NCBI GenBank assembly: GCA_024760905.1
Contig: CM045751.1
Span: 9,986,001 to 10,050,000, forward strand
DNA: 64,000 bases
DNA from: Plotosus lineatus
Lineage: Eukaryota > Chordata > Actinopteri > Siluriformes > Plotosidae
Reading direction: 5' to 3'
Part shown: in pieces, positions 1-11,486 of the stretch
Layout of the letters: every line of letters starts with the position of its first letter
Position numbering within the stretch: the stretch's first letter is position 1
Program-made: the position numbers and the translations under genes
The notes under the pieces: model-generated
Seen by the model: only the letters and a program-made list of their open reading frames with translations
Told to the model about the DNA's origin: nothing
Databases searched by the model: none

Positions 1-685
1 CAACACTGCCATAATTGGAGATCATGTATATGTCATGAATTTAAAAAGATTTAAAAATAATCCATGAGAAGAATTCTTGAAGTATTTCCAGAAATATTTA
101 TTTGTCTCAGGCTCGGTGGATCTAACTGAATAGAACAGGCAATCGACATCCACATCGTATTTAGTATTTAATTGTTAATAAAAGAGATTTGGAGATTTAA
201 CAGAAGTGTCAACTGTCAGGGTTGCATCAAGAAAATATTTTGTTTACAAGAAAGGAAACAAGTTGTAGAAAGATTCTTAATATGCGAAAATACTTTTTGA
301 TCAAAAGCCATGATGACGGCTGCAGGGTTTTGCTCCAGAACAACTGAAATTCGACCTGAGGCTATCATTTTTTTCATCACAGTTAATGTTGACTTGGTTT
401 AATTTTCTCGGGTTTATTGCTATTTGCAATAGTTCTTTATGCCAATACTGTATATTTAATTGAATTTTATGCTTAAATTTGCTCTACAGTATTTCTTTGC
501 AAGGGATGCACGACTTGTCAGCAATTAATATTTTCAATAGTTCAGATTAATTTATGACCGTTATGGTTTGTGATAATGACAGATTGCAAAAATAAGAAAC
601 AAAAAGAATGATCCTAAAGTATTGTATTCTTCCTTTTTTTCTTCAGACATCAATTATTTTGCAATAAATACATGATTATAGGGAC
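1..685. other. AT-rich unique-looking sequence
   Basis: No convincing coding frame, RNA gene or repeat structure was recognised. Confidence 0.5.
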
Positions 686-704
686 AGATTGTGATGAATA
701 AACA

Positions 705-1392
705 TTACAGAATACATGTGTGTGAACAACAAGGACCCAAGAGGAACTTTGAGGTTACAGGGGGCAGAGATAAAGAAGGTGGAGGATTTTAAGTACTTAG
801 GCTCAACAATCCAGAGCAATGGAGAGTGTGGAAAAGAGGTGAAGAAGCGCGTGCAGGCAGGTTGGAATGGATGGAGAAAAGTGTCCGGTGTGATGTGTGA
901 TAGGAGAGTATCGGCAAGAATGAAGGGAAAAGTGTACAAGACGGTGATGAGGCCAGCGATGTTGTATGGTTTAGAGACAGTGGCCCTGGGGAAAAGACAG
1001 GAGTCAGAGTTGGAGGTAGCAGAGATGAAAATGTTGAGGTTCTCTTTGGGAGTAACGAGGATGGATAGGATCAGAAACGAGTACATCAGAGGGACAGCAC
1101 ATGTTAGATGTTTTGGAGACAAAGTCAGAGAGGCTAGATTGAGATGGTTTGGACATGTACAGAGGAGGGATAGTGAGTATATTGGTCGTAGGATGCCGAG
1201 GTTGGAACTACCAGGCAAAAGGCCCAGAGGAAGACCAAAGAGAAGATGTATGGATGCGGTGAAGGCGGACATGAAGGTCGTTGGAGTAAGAGTAGAAGAT
1301 GCAGAGGATAGGGAGAGATGGAGGCAGATCATTTGCTGTGGCGACCCCTGAAGGGAACAGCCGAAAGGAAAAGAAGAAGAAGAAGAAGAAGA
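705..1392 (+). mobile_element. RTE-like LINE, 5'-truncated 3' end with 19-bp target-site duplication
   Basis: The insert is bounded by agattgtgatgaataaaca at 686-704 and 1393-1411 (perfect). Its frame is open from the left edge (TEYMCVNN...) to the stop at 1349-1351. Recognisable parts are KKVEDFKYLGSTIQ, MRPAMLYGLETVAL and a C-terminal LRWFGHVQRRDSEY...GRPKR...GDP, the end of a non-LTR reverse transcriptase. The 3' end is gccgaaaggaaaagaag plus (GAA)n. The ATG at 716 is internal, not a start. Clade assignment to RTE is from memory of the C-terminal motif. Confidence 0.85.
716..1351 (+). pseudogene. Truncated LINE reverse-transcriptase ORF, C-terminal part
   Basis: A 211-codon open frame covering only the region after the RT catalytic core (no YxDD motif, no endonuclease domain). 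It cannot make an active enzyme. Lack of stops together with the intact 19-bp duplication suggests a fairly recent insertion. Related copies at 4290, 12836 and about 33000 share the same C-terminal motifs. Confidence 0.8.
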
Positions 1393-1411
1393 AGATTGTG
1401 ATGAATAAACA

Positions 1412-1734
1412 ACTGGGTTTAATCATCTCCAAACAAGGTTTAGTGGTTCGTACCAGTGATGCAAGGAAGGACAGTGAACTAGTAAGACTGTCATGGGTTC
1501 ACCGATGTCCATGAGGCGCGAAGGCTAGTACTGTAATTCTATTCTGCTGCCATAGAAAAGCTACTATGGCACAAACTGCTGAAACTCTTACTATAGAACG
1601 GTATTGAAACATATTGCAGTTTCCGGTTAATAGTGATGCCTAGCAGCAGGCCAGTCAGGCCGGTATGTTAGTCGATAAGTTGGTTATAACCTTTTGAGAC
1701 GCTGGACTTACTTTGTGTCAACCTGCCCCATTTA
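1412..1734. other. Unique-looking spacer
   Basis: No gene or known repeat was recognised between the LINE and the first MITE copy. Confidence 0.45.
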
Positions 1735-2255
1735 CAGGGATCCCTCGCTACTACATGCTTCAATTCATGCGGCTTCAGTGCATCGCGGGTTTTTTTTAAA
1801 TATTGATTGAATTAAAAAATAAGGAAATTAAGGAAGAATAGGGAAAAAGTTCAGGAAAATGCCACACAAACAAAGCCAATTATGCAAAAAAAAAAAAAAA
1901 AAAACCCAAACAAACAAAAACAACCCAAAACCTCCCATCAAAACTCATTACATTTTTGTGAGGTGCGCATCTGAGTACATGCACGCGCATCTGCACGCAC
2001 GCGTGCGTCTGTATGTGTGTATTTATATTTTATTTACATATTATGCATTATTTTTGAATGTTTAATTGTTATTTTAAGCATTTATAGCATTGAATATGTA
2101 TTTATTGAGATTATATACACATATGCATGTACGTACATGTACATACGTATACATCAGTCGGGGTGGGGGGGGGGGGGGGGCGATCCTACTTCGCGGAATT
2201 TGGTGGTCGCGGGGGATCTCGGTGCCAATTAACCACGGAAAGTGAGGGATCCCTG
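1735..2255 (+). mobile_element. TA-flanked MITE, family M1, copy 1
   Basis: It begins cagggatccctcgctact and ends agtgagggatccctg, inverted termini flanked by TA on both sides (1733-1734, 2256-2257). The interior has an A tract, a tg/ca-rich stretch and a G run. It has no coding capacity. TA duplications and CAG...CTG ends fit a non-autonomous Tc1/mariner-superfamily (pogo/Tigger-like) element. Confidence 0.75.
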
Positions 2256-3357
2256 TATTCCCTTTAACCTTAAAGAATGCCATCAATCTTTCAAATGTCA
2301 CTGTTTATTTAGGATTCATGTGATTACTTACCAGGTTGTGGGATGAGACAAGAGAAACTAGTGGGGTCTTGAGCTCATTTTTCCCCACTGTTGTGGTTGG
2401 ATGGGGAATTTGGAACAATGACTCTGTTGGGCGTTATTATTTAGACCTTGAAGCGTGTTACAGTGATAAAAAAAGAATGTGTAAGCAGGCCAATGTTTGT
2501 TCAGAAAACATCCTCTTAGATAGCGCTGTAGGAGACCTAGTCAAATACAGATCTAACAACAGCCCAGATATTTGCGCTTATAAATGCACAGCATGCCTTA
2601 TTTGAAATCCTAACATGAGTTGATTTCCTGATCAAATCTCAAAGGAACATTGTTTAATTTGTTTTCAGTATCGTTTCACGTGATGTTTCACTGTGTGGTT
2701 GCATGTGTGTGGTGTATGTCTCTGTGTGTGGCTGTGTGTGTGTGGAGGGGTAGAGAGAGAGAGAGAGAGAGAGAGATTGTAAACTGTCTGCATGCCTTTG
2801 GATGTATGGCTTGCAGAGATGTGGAAACCCCTGGAGGTGGGCTGGTTGGAAAGGGGGTGGGACGAGAGGACAGAGTAGTGCTTCCCTTCCCTTTTATCAT
2901 TCTTTAGTGGGAAAAAATGTGATAAAGAACACTGCTGGTTCAGAGGCACCCGGCCTATAAACACAGCTCACATGCACAGAGATGAGGTCAGGGGCCACAT
3001 AGCACTTTGACAGAAAAAAAAGGGGAAAAGCACCCGAGGACCTCAAGACAATGGTCACTGAAGACCGAAGAGGAGGCAGTGCGAACCTGACAAGTGTTCA
3101 CTTCACATTCTTCCTCTTTCCCAAGACACTCTTCTCCCCCCGCAGTCTCTTCCTCACTTTCACATCCAGAGCATATGGCAGGACACTTATCAGGCCAGTA
3201 TCAAATGTTCTTCATATGCCATGCCGCTGATTCAGATGAGCAGCGGTTGAATTTCAAAATGCAATGCATGCTCATGAATGTCATGATAAGCATGATCCAG
3301 GAAATAGGCAAGAAATGGTTGTGCAACTCTCATAAAAGTTTGCAAGGCATGGCTTAT
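2256..3357. other. Unique-looking sequence with a (GA)n tract
   Basis: It holds a short tg-rich run at about 2700-2745 and (GA)n at 2753-2774. The open frames here are short and unlike any family I know. Confidence 0.45.
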
Positions 3358-3660
3358 TCATTCATTCATTCATTCATTCATTCATTTAGTCATATACCTT
3401 AAGTGCATGATCCTGTGTAGGATCACTGTGGATATGGAGCCTATTCTGGGAACACTGCGAACATTGGAGTACGAATACAAGATAAGTCTATACAACTTAT
3501 ACACTCAGACTCACACCAAGAAATCATTTACCAAAGCAAATCTAACCACTGTTTTTGCAAAGTGGGAGGAAACTAGAGAACCTTGAGCAAACCCGGGTAA
3601 GTAGCACACTCTGGACTGAAAGTAACCTGAGCTTCAGTGTTCCTCCAGTGTGATTCTGAA
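3358..3660 (-). mobile_element. Degraded V-SINE-like relic with (TTCA)n
   Basis: A (TTCA)n run at 3358-3386 lies at the expected 3' end of a minus-strand element. Farther on is gtgggaggaaactagagaacc, the complement of the conserved V-SINE centre (ggtttcctcccac). The rest is too decayed to define. Confidence 0.4.
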
Positions 3661-3967
3661 ATACAGACACTCCCCGCTTTACATTCATTCGTTTTACGTA
3701 TTTTTCGATTTTACGTTTAAAAAAAAAAAAAAAAAATTAAGTCAAATTTTGAGTTTAGCGTGCTCTCTGTAGTACGAGACGTACCTACATGGTACGCTGA
3801 CGTAATACGCTACTTCCGCATGATGCTGCGTCCATGCTTTACAAACGACAGACTGAACGTGCCCCTCCTTCCTCCCAGTTCGCCGTGTGTTACCCTTGTG
3901 TTAAGACGTCGTCTCTGTGATCTTCGTGTTTACACTGTTTTGCGGACTTTTGTAACCCTAAGCAAAT

Positions 3968-4172
3968 ATGGTTGGTCAGAAGCGTTAGCCTACTAGTGAT
4001 GGTGGTAGTCAGAAAAAGCAGCAAGCTGTCTCATTAGAAACGAAGATGGCTATTATCAAGAAAATCGATGCTGGTGAAAAACATGTGAATGTTGCACATT
4101 TCTTCCAAATGGCGCCGTCGGCCATCGGAACCACTTCCAATCAGAAAGATCTCATCATAGAGAGGTTAAAGG
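3968..4172 (+). pseudogene. Tigger-type transposase N-terminal fragment with an in-frame stop
   Basis: The frame from ATG 3968 reads MVGQKR, then TAG, then KKQQAVSLETKMAIIKKIDA, GEKHVNVAHFFQMAPSAIGT and NQKDLI. This is the psq-type helix-turn-helix start of pogo/Tigger/CENP-B transposases (family form: SLE.K..II...E.GEK...VA). The stop at codon 7 and loss of everything after about 68 codons make it a relic. Confidence 0.75.
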
Positions 4173-4289
4173 TTATATTTGATACTGTATTTGATATTTG
4201 ATGAGTGAATTTGATTAAAATTTATCTATTTGAAATTATTTTGCTTGAATTTAATTTATTTGAAATTAATGTTGATATTATTTGATATA

Positions 4290-4601
4290 TTTGGAGGAAT
4301 GAGCACATCAGAGGGACAGCACATGTAAGACGTTTTGGAGACAAAGTCAGAGAGGCTGGATTGAGATGGTTTGGACATGTACAGAGGAGGGATAGTGAGT
4401 ATATTGGTAGTAGGATGCTGAGGTTGGAAGTACCAGGCAGACGACCTAGAGGAAGACCAAAGAGACGATTCATGGATGTGGTGAAGGAGGACATGAAGGT
4501 CGTTGGTATAAGAGAAGAAGATGCAAAGGATAGGGTGAGATGGAGGCAGATGATTCGCTGTGGCGACCCCTGAAGGGAAAAGCCGAAAGGAAAAGAAGAA
4601 G
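4290..4601 (+). mobile_element. RTE-like LINE 3' fragment with 13-bp duplication
   Basis: Flanked by attatttgatata at 4277-4289 and 4602-4614. It encodes only the last LINE residues (RWFGHVQRRDSEY...GRPKRRF...RCGDP) and ends in gccgaaaggaaaagaagaag. It sits inside the pogo/Tigger element, so it arrived later. Confidence 0.85.
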
Positions 4602-4817
4602 ATTATTTGATATAGTTGATATTATTTTACATTGTTATGTTTATAAGAATTGATTTAGAGATGTTTATTAGATGTGGTAATGGTATTTATGGATGTATAG
4701 TACACTATGAACGTCATACATCACTGGAACATACAGTAACAATTTACGGGTTTTTTTTTTCACCTTATGTTCGGCCGTCCGGAACCGAACTAAAACATAA
4801 GTCGAGGAGCATCTGTA

Positions 4818-5403
4818 CTACATGTGACATGGGTCAGACTGCTGAGGAAAGATGTTCCATGTTATGCAGCCAACATGTTGAACATTACATTGTTTCATCC
4901 TGAAGTGTGCTTCAGTCAGCCTGGGTTTTGCAACAAGGAAATGAACTGAGGATAGCTTGCCTCATCATCTAAAGGTTGCACCTTGAAATAGACGACTGGA
5001 GGAGCAATGGCCATAAATTGTAGATGATCAACTGAAGGGATTACATAACATATGTCCTTATATCAATTGATCAGATGCAATGCAGTTGCCCACAGCCAGA
5101 TCTGGTAAACCAGTACTGCCTTCGTCTTTCAGTAGACACAGTGGGAATGATTCAGAACCATGTGTGAGGCAGATGGGTGAGGCTGGCACACCCTGGGTAT
5201 ACGGTTAGAGATAAGCTCTGATAACAGAGCAGATTTCAGGAATTGATCACTGTTTATTCAGCTTATCCTATTAGTGGTTGAGCTCATGGATGCTCTATCA
5301 CTCTAGTCTTTCCAATCTAGTCCATTACTTGGACATTATATAAATTCTCCAGGATTGATTCTGGACTTGATTGGAAAAAGACTACATTGGTACAGGTTTG
5401 GTC
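4818..5403. other. Unique-looking sequence
   Basis: No gene or repeat was recognised before the SINE-II duplication at 5404. Confidence 0.45.
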
Positions 5404-5415
5404 GACATCATTAGG

Positions 5416-5725
5416 TTAAGGTAGGTGAGGTAAAGTCTGTTGGGCTTTTTACACCCGAGCCATAGTGGCTCATCAGGCCGGTGCTTATCCCCGGTTTCTG
5501 TAGCGTGTAGTTCAACTCCTCCTGGATGGGATGCTAGTTCATCGCGGGTTACCTTCCCAGTATATTTTTACTGGGATCCATTTATACTGCTGGGTGAACA
5601 GAGGCACACTTGTGATTAATACCTTGCCCAGGGGTCTGAGCACAGTGGGGGTCTCACTGGGATTTGAACACACAACCTCCCAATCATGAGCCCAGCACTC
5701 TAACCACTATGCCACTGGCCCCACA
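5416..5725 (-). mobile_element. SINE-II copy, 12-bp duplication
   Basis: A tRNA-headed SINE on the minus strand, flanked by gacatcattagg at 5404-5415 and 5726-5737. Read on its own strand it has a pol III A-box-like region (tagtggttagagtg) and B-box-like region (gtgttcaaatccca), a body with agcagtataaatggatccc, and a 3' end gatgagccactatggctc ... aagtctttacc-like. Confidence 0.8.
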
Positions 5726-5899
5726 GACATCATTAGGGATAGATGGCAAAGGATTCTGGTCAGAGAGGTACCGAACCAGAGCCTATCATGGGAATAGAAA
5801 GCATAAGATACAAATACACCTTAGAGGTTCTGCAGGGCATCACAACAATACACATTAATTCATACCCATTTACAATTTAGTAGGATCAATCCACATCCA

Positions 5900-6215
5900 G
5901 GGGCAGTGTTGGCCTAGTGGTATAGGGCACTGGATCGCTGATCCTAAGGTTTGGGGTTCGAGTCCCACTCTTCACAAGGATGTCACTGTCCCACCAGTGC
6001 AGCTAACCGGGTTATCAAAGGCCGTTCGCCTGTCTGACCATTGCTGACTTTCGACAACAGTAGGCTGCAAAACTGTCAGCGTGTTTCCGCCCTGCGATGG
6101 CCTGGGGAGCTGTCCAGGGTGTACTCTGCCTTCGCCCGGAGTCAGATGGGATGGGCGCCTGCCTCCCTGCGACCCTAATTAAGATTAAGCGGTTACAGAA
6201 AATGAATTGAATGAA
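5900..6215 (+). mobile_element. SINE-I, tail B, perfect 13-bp duplication
   Basis: Flanked by caatccacatcca at 5887-5899 and 6216-6228. The tRNA-like head has an A box (tggcctagtggtatagg) and B box (ggttcgagtcccac). The core runs agtgcagctaaccgggttat to ttgctgactttcgacaac. The 3' half is tail B: ctgcgatggcctgg through gcgaccctaattaagat and agcggttacagaaaatgaat. Confidence 0.88.
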
Positions 6216-6228
6216 CAATCCACATCCA

Positions 6229-6849
6229 TAAATAAGACAATTGCTAATTTAAAATATATTTTAGAGTTTGGAGAAACTCTTGCTGAGATCCAAGCCCCGC
6301 TGCTATGAAACAACATTAGGGCCATCACACTGTTCCAGCCTCTTCATTAAAGCTTATTTAAGTAGCTGCTTTTTGTGCGAATCACATATTCAGTCGAAAC
6401 TGATATCTATTTCAAGGAGGAAAAAAAATATGAAGTTGCATTTACTCCACTTTTAAAATTTTTTTCAGTTTCAGCTGCAGACCACAACATCCCTTTCTGC
6501 ATCATTGTCATACTTGAAATAGGAACTAAATTTTAACCATCTTACTTTCTGCATCCGAAACCTCAGAAGCCGTCGCACATTGTGCCATCCAGCTATACCT
6601 GAGTTTACTTGAGGTAAACCCTGGACTGCAGATTTCAGACACAGATTTCCTGAAACAACATCCTGGCCAAAAAAACTAGTTTTCCGATTTTACTGAACCT
6701 GCAAAACCAATAGAGTTTAAGGTCCAGAAACATTGAGCAAGTGAAAGTACCATTGCAGAGATTAGGTTTGGGTTTTCTCCCCACCAAACAAAGTACTGGA
6801 ACTTTCACTACCAGAAAAGTACGGGTTTGTCAGCTGACAACTGTATGCA

Positions 6850-6907
<58 letters not shown>

Positions 6908-7425
6908 CGCAAGGCTATAGGATAGCTATAATAAGCAACTTACTGTAGGTACATGCAGCCAATCAGCAATAAACATGCCACATGATGACAAAGCATGGCA
7001 CGGCCATAGTTTGTAGCTCAAGTAGGCTAATATATTCAAGCCTATTTTGGTGACTGACACAGCCGCAGGTGCAATTAATATAAACAAAGTGGTTTATTTT
7101 GCCTATCTTTATTTTTCTACAAAAAATGTTTGAAAGGAAACCTAAACTGAATTGTGCACACATGGTATTATCGCAATCCAATTACAAGGCACCATGTTGA
7201 TCATTGCATCATGAGGAGTACATCAGAGCCCGTTCTACTTTTATATCTGGGACAGGGAACTCCCTCAACTATTTCCTGAATTTTCCACAACTCCCTCTGG
7301 TATTTAAAGTGGTTTCACTAATAAGAAATGTGTTAGGCTAAATCAAACAATGTAATTCTTATATCTTCAGAGGTTTTCTTCAATGCCAAACATTTACATG
7401 TACACTGAAAGCCAAAAGAACAATA
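6229..7425. other. Unique-looking sequence with a (CA)n tract
   Basis: No gene was recognised. (CA)n occupies 6850-6901. Confidence 0.45.
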
Positions 7426-7427
7426 TA

Positions 7428-7911
7428 CAGTGATTCCTCGCTACTTCGTACTTCAGTTTCTGCGGCTTCAGTGCATTGTGGGTTTTTCAAAAATATTCAT
7501 TGAGAAATTTAAAAATAAGGAAAAATAGGGGAAAAGTTAAGGAAAATGCTGCAAAACAAGGCCAATTGTGTAAAAAAAAAAAAAACACCAACCCAAAACA
7601 AACAAAAACAAAAAACAACCCACAACCCCCCAACAAAATTACTTACATTTTTATGTGAGGTGCACATCTGTGTGTGCGTGCGCGTCTGTATGTGTGTGTG
7701 TTTATATTTTATTTACATCGTATGCATTATTTTTGAATGCTTAATTGTTATTATAAGCATTTGTATCATTGAATATGTATTTATTGATATTATATACACA
7801 TTAACATGTATACGTCAGTCAGGAGGGTCGATCCTACTTCGTGGAAATCAGTGGTCGCGCGGGGTGGGTGTGTCTCGATTCCCATTAACCACGGAAAGTG
7901 AGGGATCCCTG
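7428..7911 (+). mobile_element. MITE family M1, copy 2
   Basis: Starts cagtgattcctcgctacttc and ends gtgagggatccctg; TA on both sides (7426-7427, 7912-7913). Same layout as the copy at 1735. Confidence 0.8.
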
Positions 7912-7913
7912 TA

Positions 7914-9289
7914 ATGCAGCACTTTCTGGTTTGGTTGGTTCAATCCTTGCTGCATTTCTACACCAACTTAAGACAGCACTACTCCAATACAGTATGACCC
8001 CCCCCCAAGGCAATTTACAATCAGGGAATTCATGGAAAATAGCCAACAGAGTCCCAAATTAACTAATCTTGTGTTTTGTTTTATTTTACTTTATTTTATT
8101 GGTTGTTTAAAAAAAGCGTTCCAACTTTTTTTATGTACCGAGGAAACATACTTCATATTTAAATAGCAGATCAATATCCATAAACTTTACACAAGATTTC
8201 CACCCTCTTTCCGCTCACAAAAAATATGATGAAAATAAAAATAAAAAGTAATTAAAATGAAATAAAAAATAAAAAAAAACTTTAAAAACACCACCAGCGA
8301 TCTCTGAACAGGTGAAGGCAAACAACGTTTCATTGAATGGAAGTACAACATATTCAACTTTTATCATTCCATGTAACAATGGACAATGTTTTCAAAACAT
8401 CTTATTATAATTTCACAGCTGCGGTCGTACCAGCCATCTTTTCATGTCGTCGCCAATAAGTCATATGCGTTACGTTTTCAGGTTGTCCATCTGCTTGTAC
8501 ATCTGTCTATCTGTCCATTTGTCCACCCTTCTGTCCATCCAGTCATCCCTTGGTGATTATCATTAGCACTAAATCTTAAGAACATGTGGCTGAATATAGA
8601 AGATTTATATAGAGTTATCACTGTAACTAGCAGATGCACTAAATAGATTTTGGAGTTTATCCAATCTGGGTCGAGGCAAACGCCGCAAATGGGTTTTAAT
8701 CACTTGCTTCCTGCAGGTTTGAAGTTCAGAGCTTAACAAATGTATCTGACCATCTGTTAAGGAAATACATGTTTAACGTTCACTTTTTAATTTGTCTTTT
8801 CTTTAAAAAGTGGACAAATTACCAAAATGTAAAATGTGAAAAAAAAATCTTTAACAGTAAGTGTAAATGCTGGCTTTGTTTTTTTTTTTTTTTTTTTAAC
8901 AAAATTTTCATGATTTCTGGAGTTTGTTCCTTCGGAAGGTTTTTCAAATAAACCTTTATATGATAAATTCTTGAGTCATTTAAATCCCATAGTAGCTCAA
9001 GTGGAAGCAAGTTTGAAATCTGCCTTGGTATGAACCTCCGCCTATATTTGAGACCACAGCCTGCCAAATGAATAAGAATAAAAAAAATATGTTGTCAGGA
9101 TAAATATTTTAATTCTATACTTTGTTGTTTTTTTATCAGACAGGATTAGAATTAATGGAACATGCCTTTGCAGAATAGTATTCCAGTTATCTGACAGCAC
9201 AGTTTCGAGTACACACCAGGTACAATGCTCTCTCATCCAACCGCCGGCATTAGGCCAACTGAAGATTGGAGACGTTTGGTTTGAAACAA
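7914..9289. other. Unique-looking sequence with low-complexity patches
   Basis: A-rich at 8218-8285, a tgtcc/atctg patch at 8478-8550, poly-T at 8879-8898. No gene recognised. Confidence 0.45.
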
Positions 9290-9301
9290 AAAAATGGTTT
9301 G

Positions 9302-9775
9302 AGGGTAGTTGTGGCCTGGTGGTTGAGGTGCTGGATCACTGATCCTAAGGTTGGGGGGGGGGGGGGGGGGTTCAAGCCCCACTCTCAATGGGTTCTCACT
9401 GCTCTCTCACCCCAGTGCAGCTAACCAGGTTATCAACGGCCGCCATGTCTCTCACTGTCTATGGTGATGTCTCTCACTGTCTATGGTGATGTCTCTCACT
9501 GTCTATGGTGATGTCTCTCACTGTCTATGGTGATGTCTCTCACTGTCTATGGTGATGTCTCTCACTGTCTATGGTGGGAGGTTCATGTAAAAAAACCATT
9601 GCTGATTTTCAACAAGAGTAGGCTGCATAACCGTCGGCATGTTTCCACCCTGCGATGGCCTGGCGAGCTGTCCAGGGTATACTCTGCCCTCGCCTGGAGT
9701 TCGATGGGATGAGTTCCAGCATCCCTATGACCCTAATTAGAATTAAGTGATGATGGAAAATGAATGAATCAATGA
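9302..9775 (+). mobile_element. SINE-I, tail B, with internal tandem expansion
   Basis: The head carries a G run of about 19 (9353-9370) directly before the B box (ttcaagcccc). The core contains six copies of a 22-bp unit at 9445-9576. Tail B ends agtgatgatggaaaatgaat. An imperfect duplication (aaaaaatggttt / aaaaaaggttt) flanks it. Confidence 0.8.
9445..9576 (+). repeat. Six tandem copies of a 22-bp SINE segment
   Basis: Units start at 9445, 9467, 9489, 9511, 9533 and 9555, each beginning atgtctctcactgtctat and ending ggtg, with no mismatch between units. Other SINE-I copies have this segment once. Confidence 0.95.
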
Positions 9776-9975
9776 AAAAAGGTTTGATGCTTTCCATTTA
9801 AATTAATCAAGAATGAACAGAATTACAGGCCAGGTAGTTTTATCTTTTGGCTAAGAATGAGTTACATGCACTTCTGTGTTTTTTTTCCTCTGTCGTGATG
9901 TATTTACAGTATCTATAAGAGCTGATGTTCTAGTAGCTGATTATAATGCTTATATCAAATAATTGTGAATAGAAT

Positions 9976-10011
<36 letters not shown>

Positions 10012-10136
10012 ACTGTATATGTTAACAGTATTTTAAGCATACAGATTAGAAACACAATGTATATAACATCTTACTGATGGAAGGATCTCCCATTAACTGA
10101 GTTGTACTCTCACTTGAGACTTGAACTTTCATGGTA

Positions 10137-10611
10137 CAGGGATTCCTCACTTTCCGCTGTTCATTGGGATCGAGATCCCCCCCGCGACAACTCAATTCCG
10201 CGAAGTAGGATCGACCCCCCTGACTGCCGTATACGTACATGTATATGTGTATATAATATCAATAAATACATATTCAATGCTATAAATGCTTATAATAACA
10301 ATTAAACATTAAAAAATAATGCATAAAATATAAATACACACACTCAGACATGCACTTCACAAAAATGTAAGTAGTTTTAATGGGAGATTTTGGGTTGTTT
10401 TTTGTTTTTGTTTGTTTTAGGGTTTTTTTTTTTTGTTTGTTTGTTTTTTTTTTTTTGCATAATTGACCTTGTTTTTGCAGCATTTTCCTTAACTTTTCCC
10501 CTATTCTTCCTTAATTTCATTATTTTTTATTTCAATGAATATTTAAAAAAAAAAAAAAAAAAATGCACTGAAGCCGTATTAATTGAAGCGTGAAGTAGCG
10601 AGGGATCTCTG
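10137..10611 (-). mobile_element. MITE family M1, copy 3
   Basis: Reverse orientation. The left end is cagggattcctcactttccg after TA (10135-10136); the right end is agtagcgagggatctctg before TA (10612-10613). The poly-T/A tracts of the family are present. Confidence 0.8.
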
Positions 10612-10780
10612 TACTGAGAAATACAAAACACGCTGTTTCCGCTTATATTTTTATATTTTTGTTTCCGCTGTTTCAAAGTGCTGACACTTGACACCTACAA
10701 AAATGTGAAGTCATCACTTTCTCACAGAAAGTATCACACTTTTTTACGAATCAATTTATGTACTTCATAAAAGTCCTTAC

Positions 10781-10984
<204 letters not shown>

Positions 10985-10991
10985 TACATAC

Positions 10992-11337
10992 GGGGCAGTG
11001 GTGGTCTAGTGGTATAGGGTGCTGGATTGCTGATCATAAGGTTGGGGGGTTCGAGTCCCCACAAGGTTGTCACTGTCCCCCCCAGTGCAGCTAACTGGGT
11101 TATCAAAGACCGGCCATGTCTCTCACTGTCTATGGTGTGAGGTTCATGTAAAAAGAACCATTGCTGACTTTCGTAAAGAGTATTTCTTTTATTACTTTCG
11201 TAACGACAGCGTGTTTCTGTCCTTTGCTAAAAGGGTTGTGTCAGGAAGGGCATCTGACGTAAATACCTCTGCCCAATCAAACATGCGACTCATTCACTGC
11301 GGTAACCCCTAAAGAAGGGAAAAAGCCGAAAGGAAAT
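10992..11337 (+). mobile_element. SINE-I, tail A, embedded in (TA)n
   Basis: It has the head A box (tggtctagtggtatagg), a B box ggttcgagtcccc with a short deletion after it, and the core up to ttgctgactttcgtaaagag. Tail A follows: gggttgtgtcaggaagggca, then aaaagccgaaaggaaatctc. (TA)n lies on both sides, so any duplication is hidden. Confidence 0.85.
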
Positions 11338-11340
11338 CTC

Positions 11341-11370
11341 ATATATATATATATCTTCTTCTTCTTCTTC

Positions 11371-11408
<38 letters not shown>

Positions 11409-11424
11409 GAGAGAGAGAAGAAGA

Positions 11425-11482
<58 letters not shown>
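11341..11482. repeat. (TA)n with opposed CTT and GAA runs
   Basis: (TA)n is interrupted by cttcttcttcttc at 11355-11370 and by gagagagagaagaagaag at 11409-11427. The two interruptions are nearly complementary, so the region is close to a perfect inverted repeat. Confidence 0.85.

Positions 11483-11486
<4 letters not shown>

Larger units (their letters stand above)
3663..4815 (+). mobile_element. pogo/Tigger-like DNA transposon with a nested LINE
   Basis: The left end is tacagacactccccgcttta at 3661. The right end, gtcgaggagcatctgta, is its approximate inverted complement, flanked by TA at 4816-4817. The interior holds the start of a Tigger/CENP-B-type transposase (3968-4172) and an RTE-like LINE insertion at 4290-4601. 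Most of the transposase is deleted. Confidence 0.7.

Noticed and set aside
716..1351. A 211-codon open frame as a host gene
   Set aside because: It is the 3' end of a LINE inside a target-site duplication, with related copies elsewhere in the window.
9445..9576. CRISPR-like direct repeats
   Set aside because: Units are contiguous with no spacers, within a SINE in a eukaryotic sequence.
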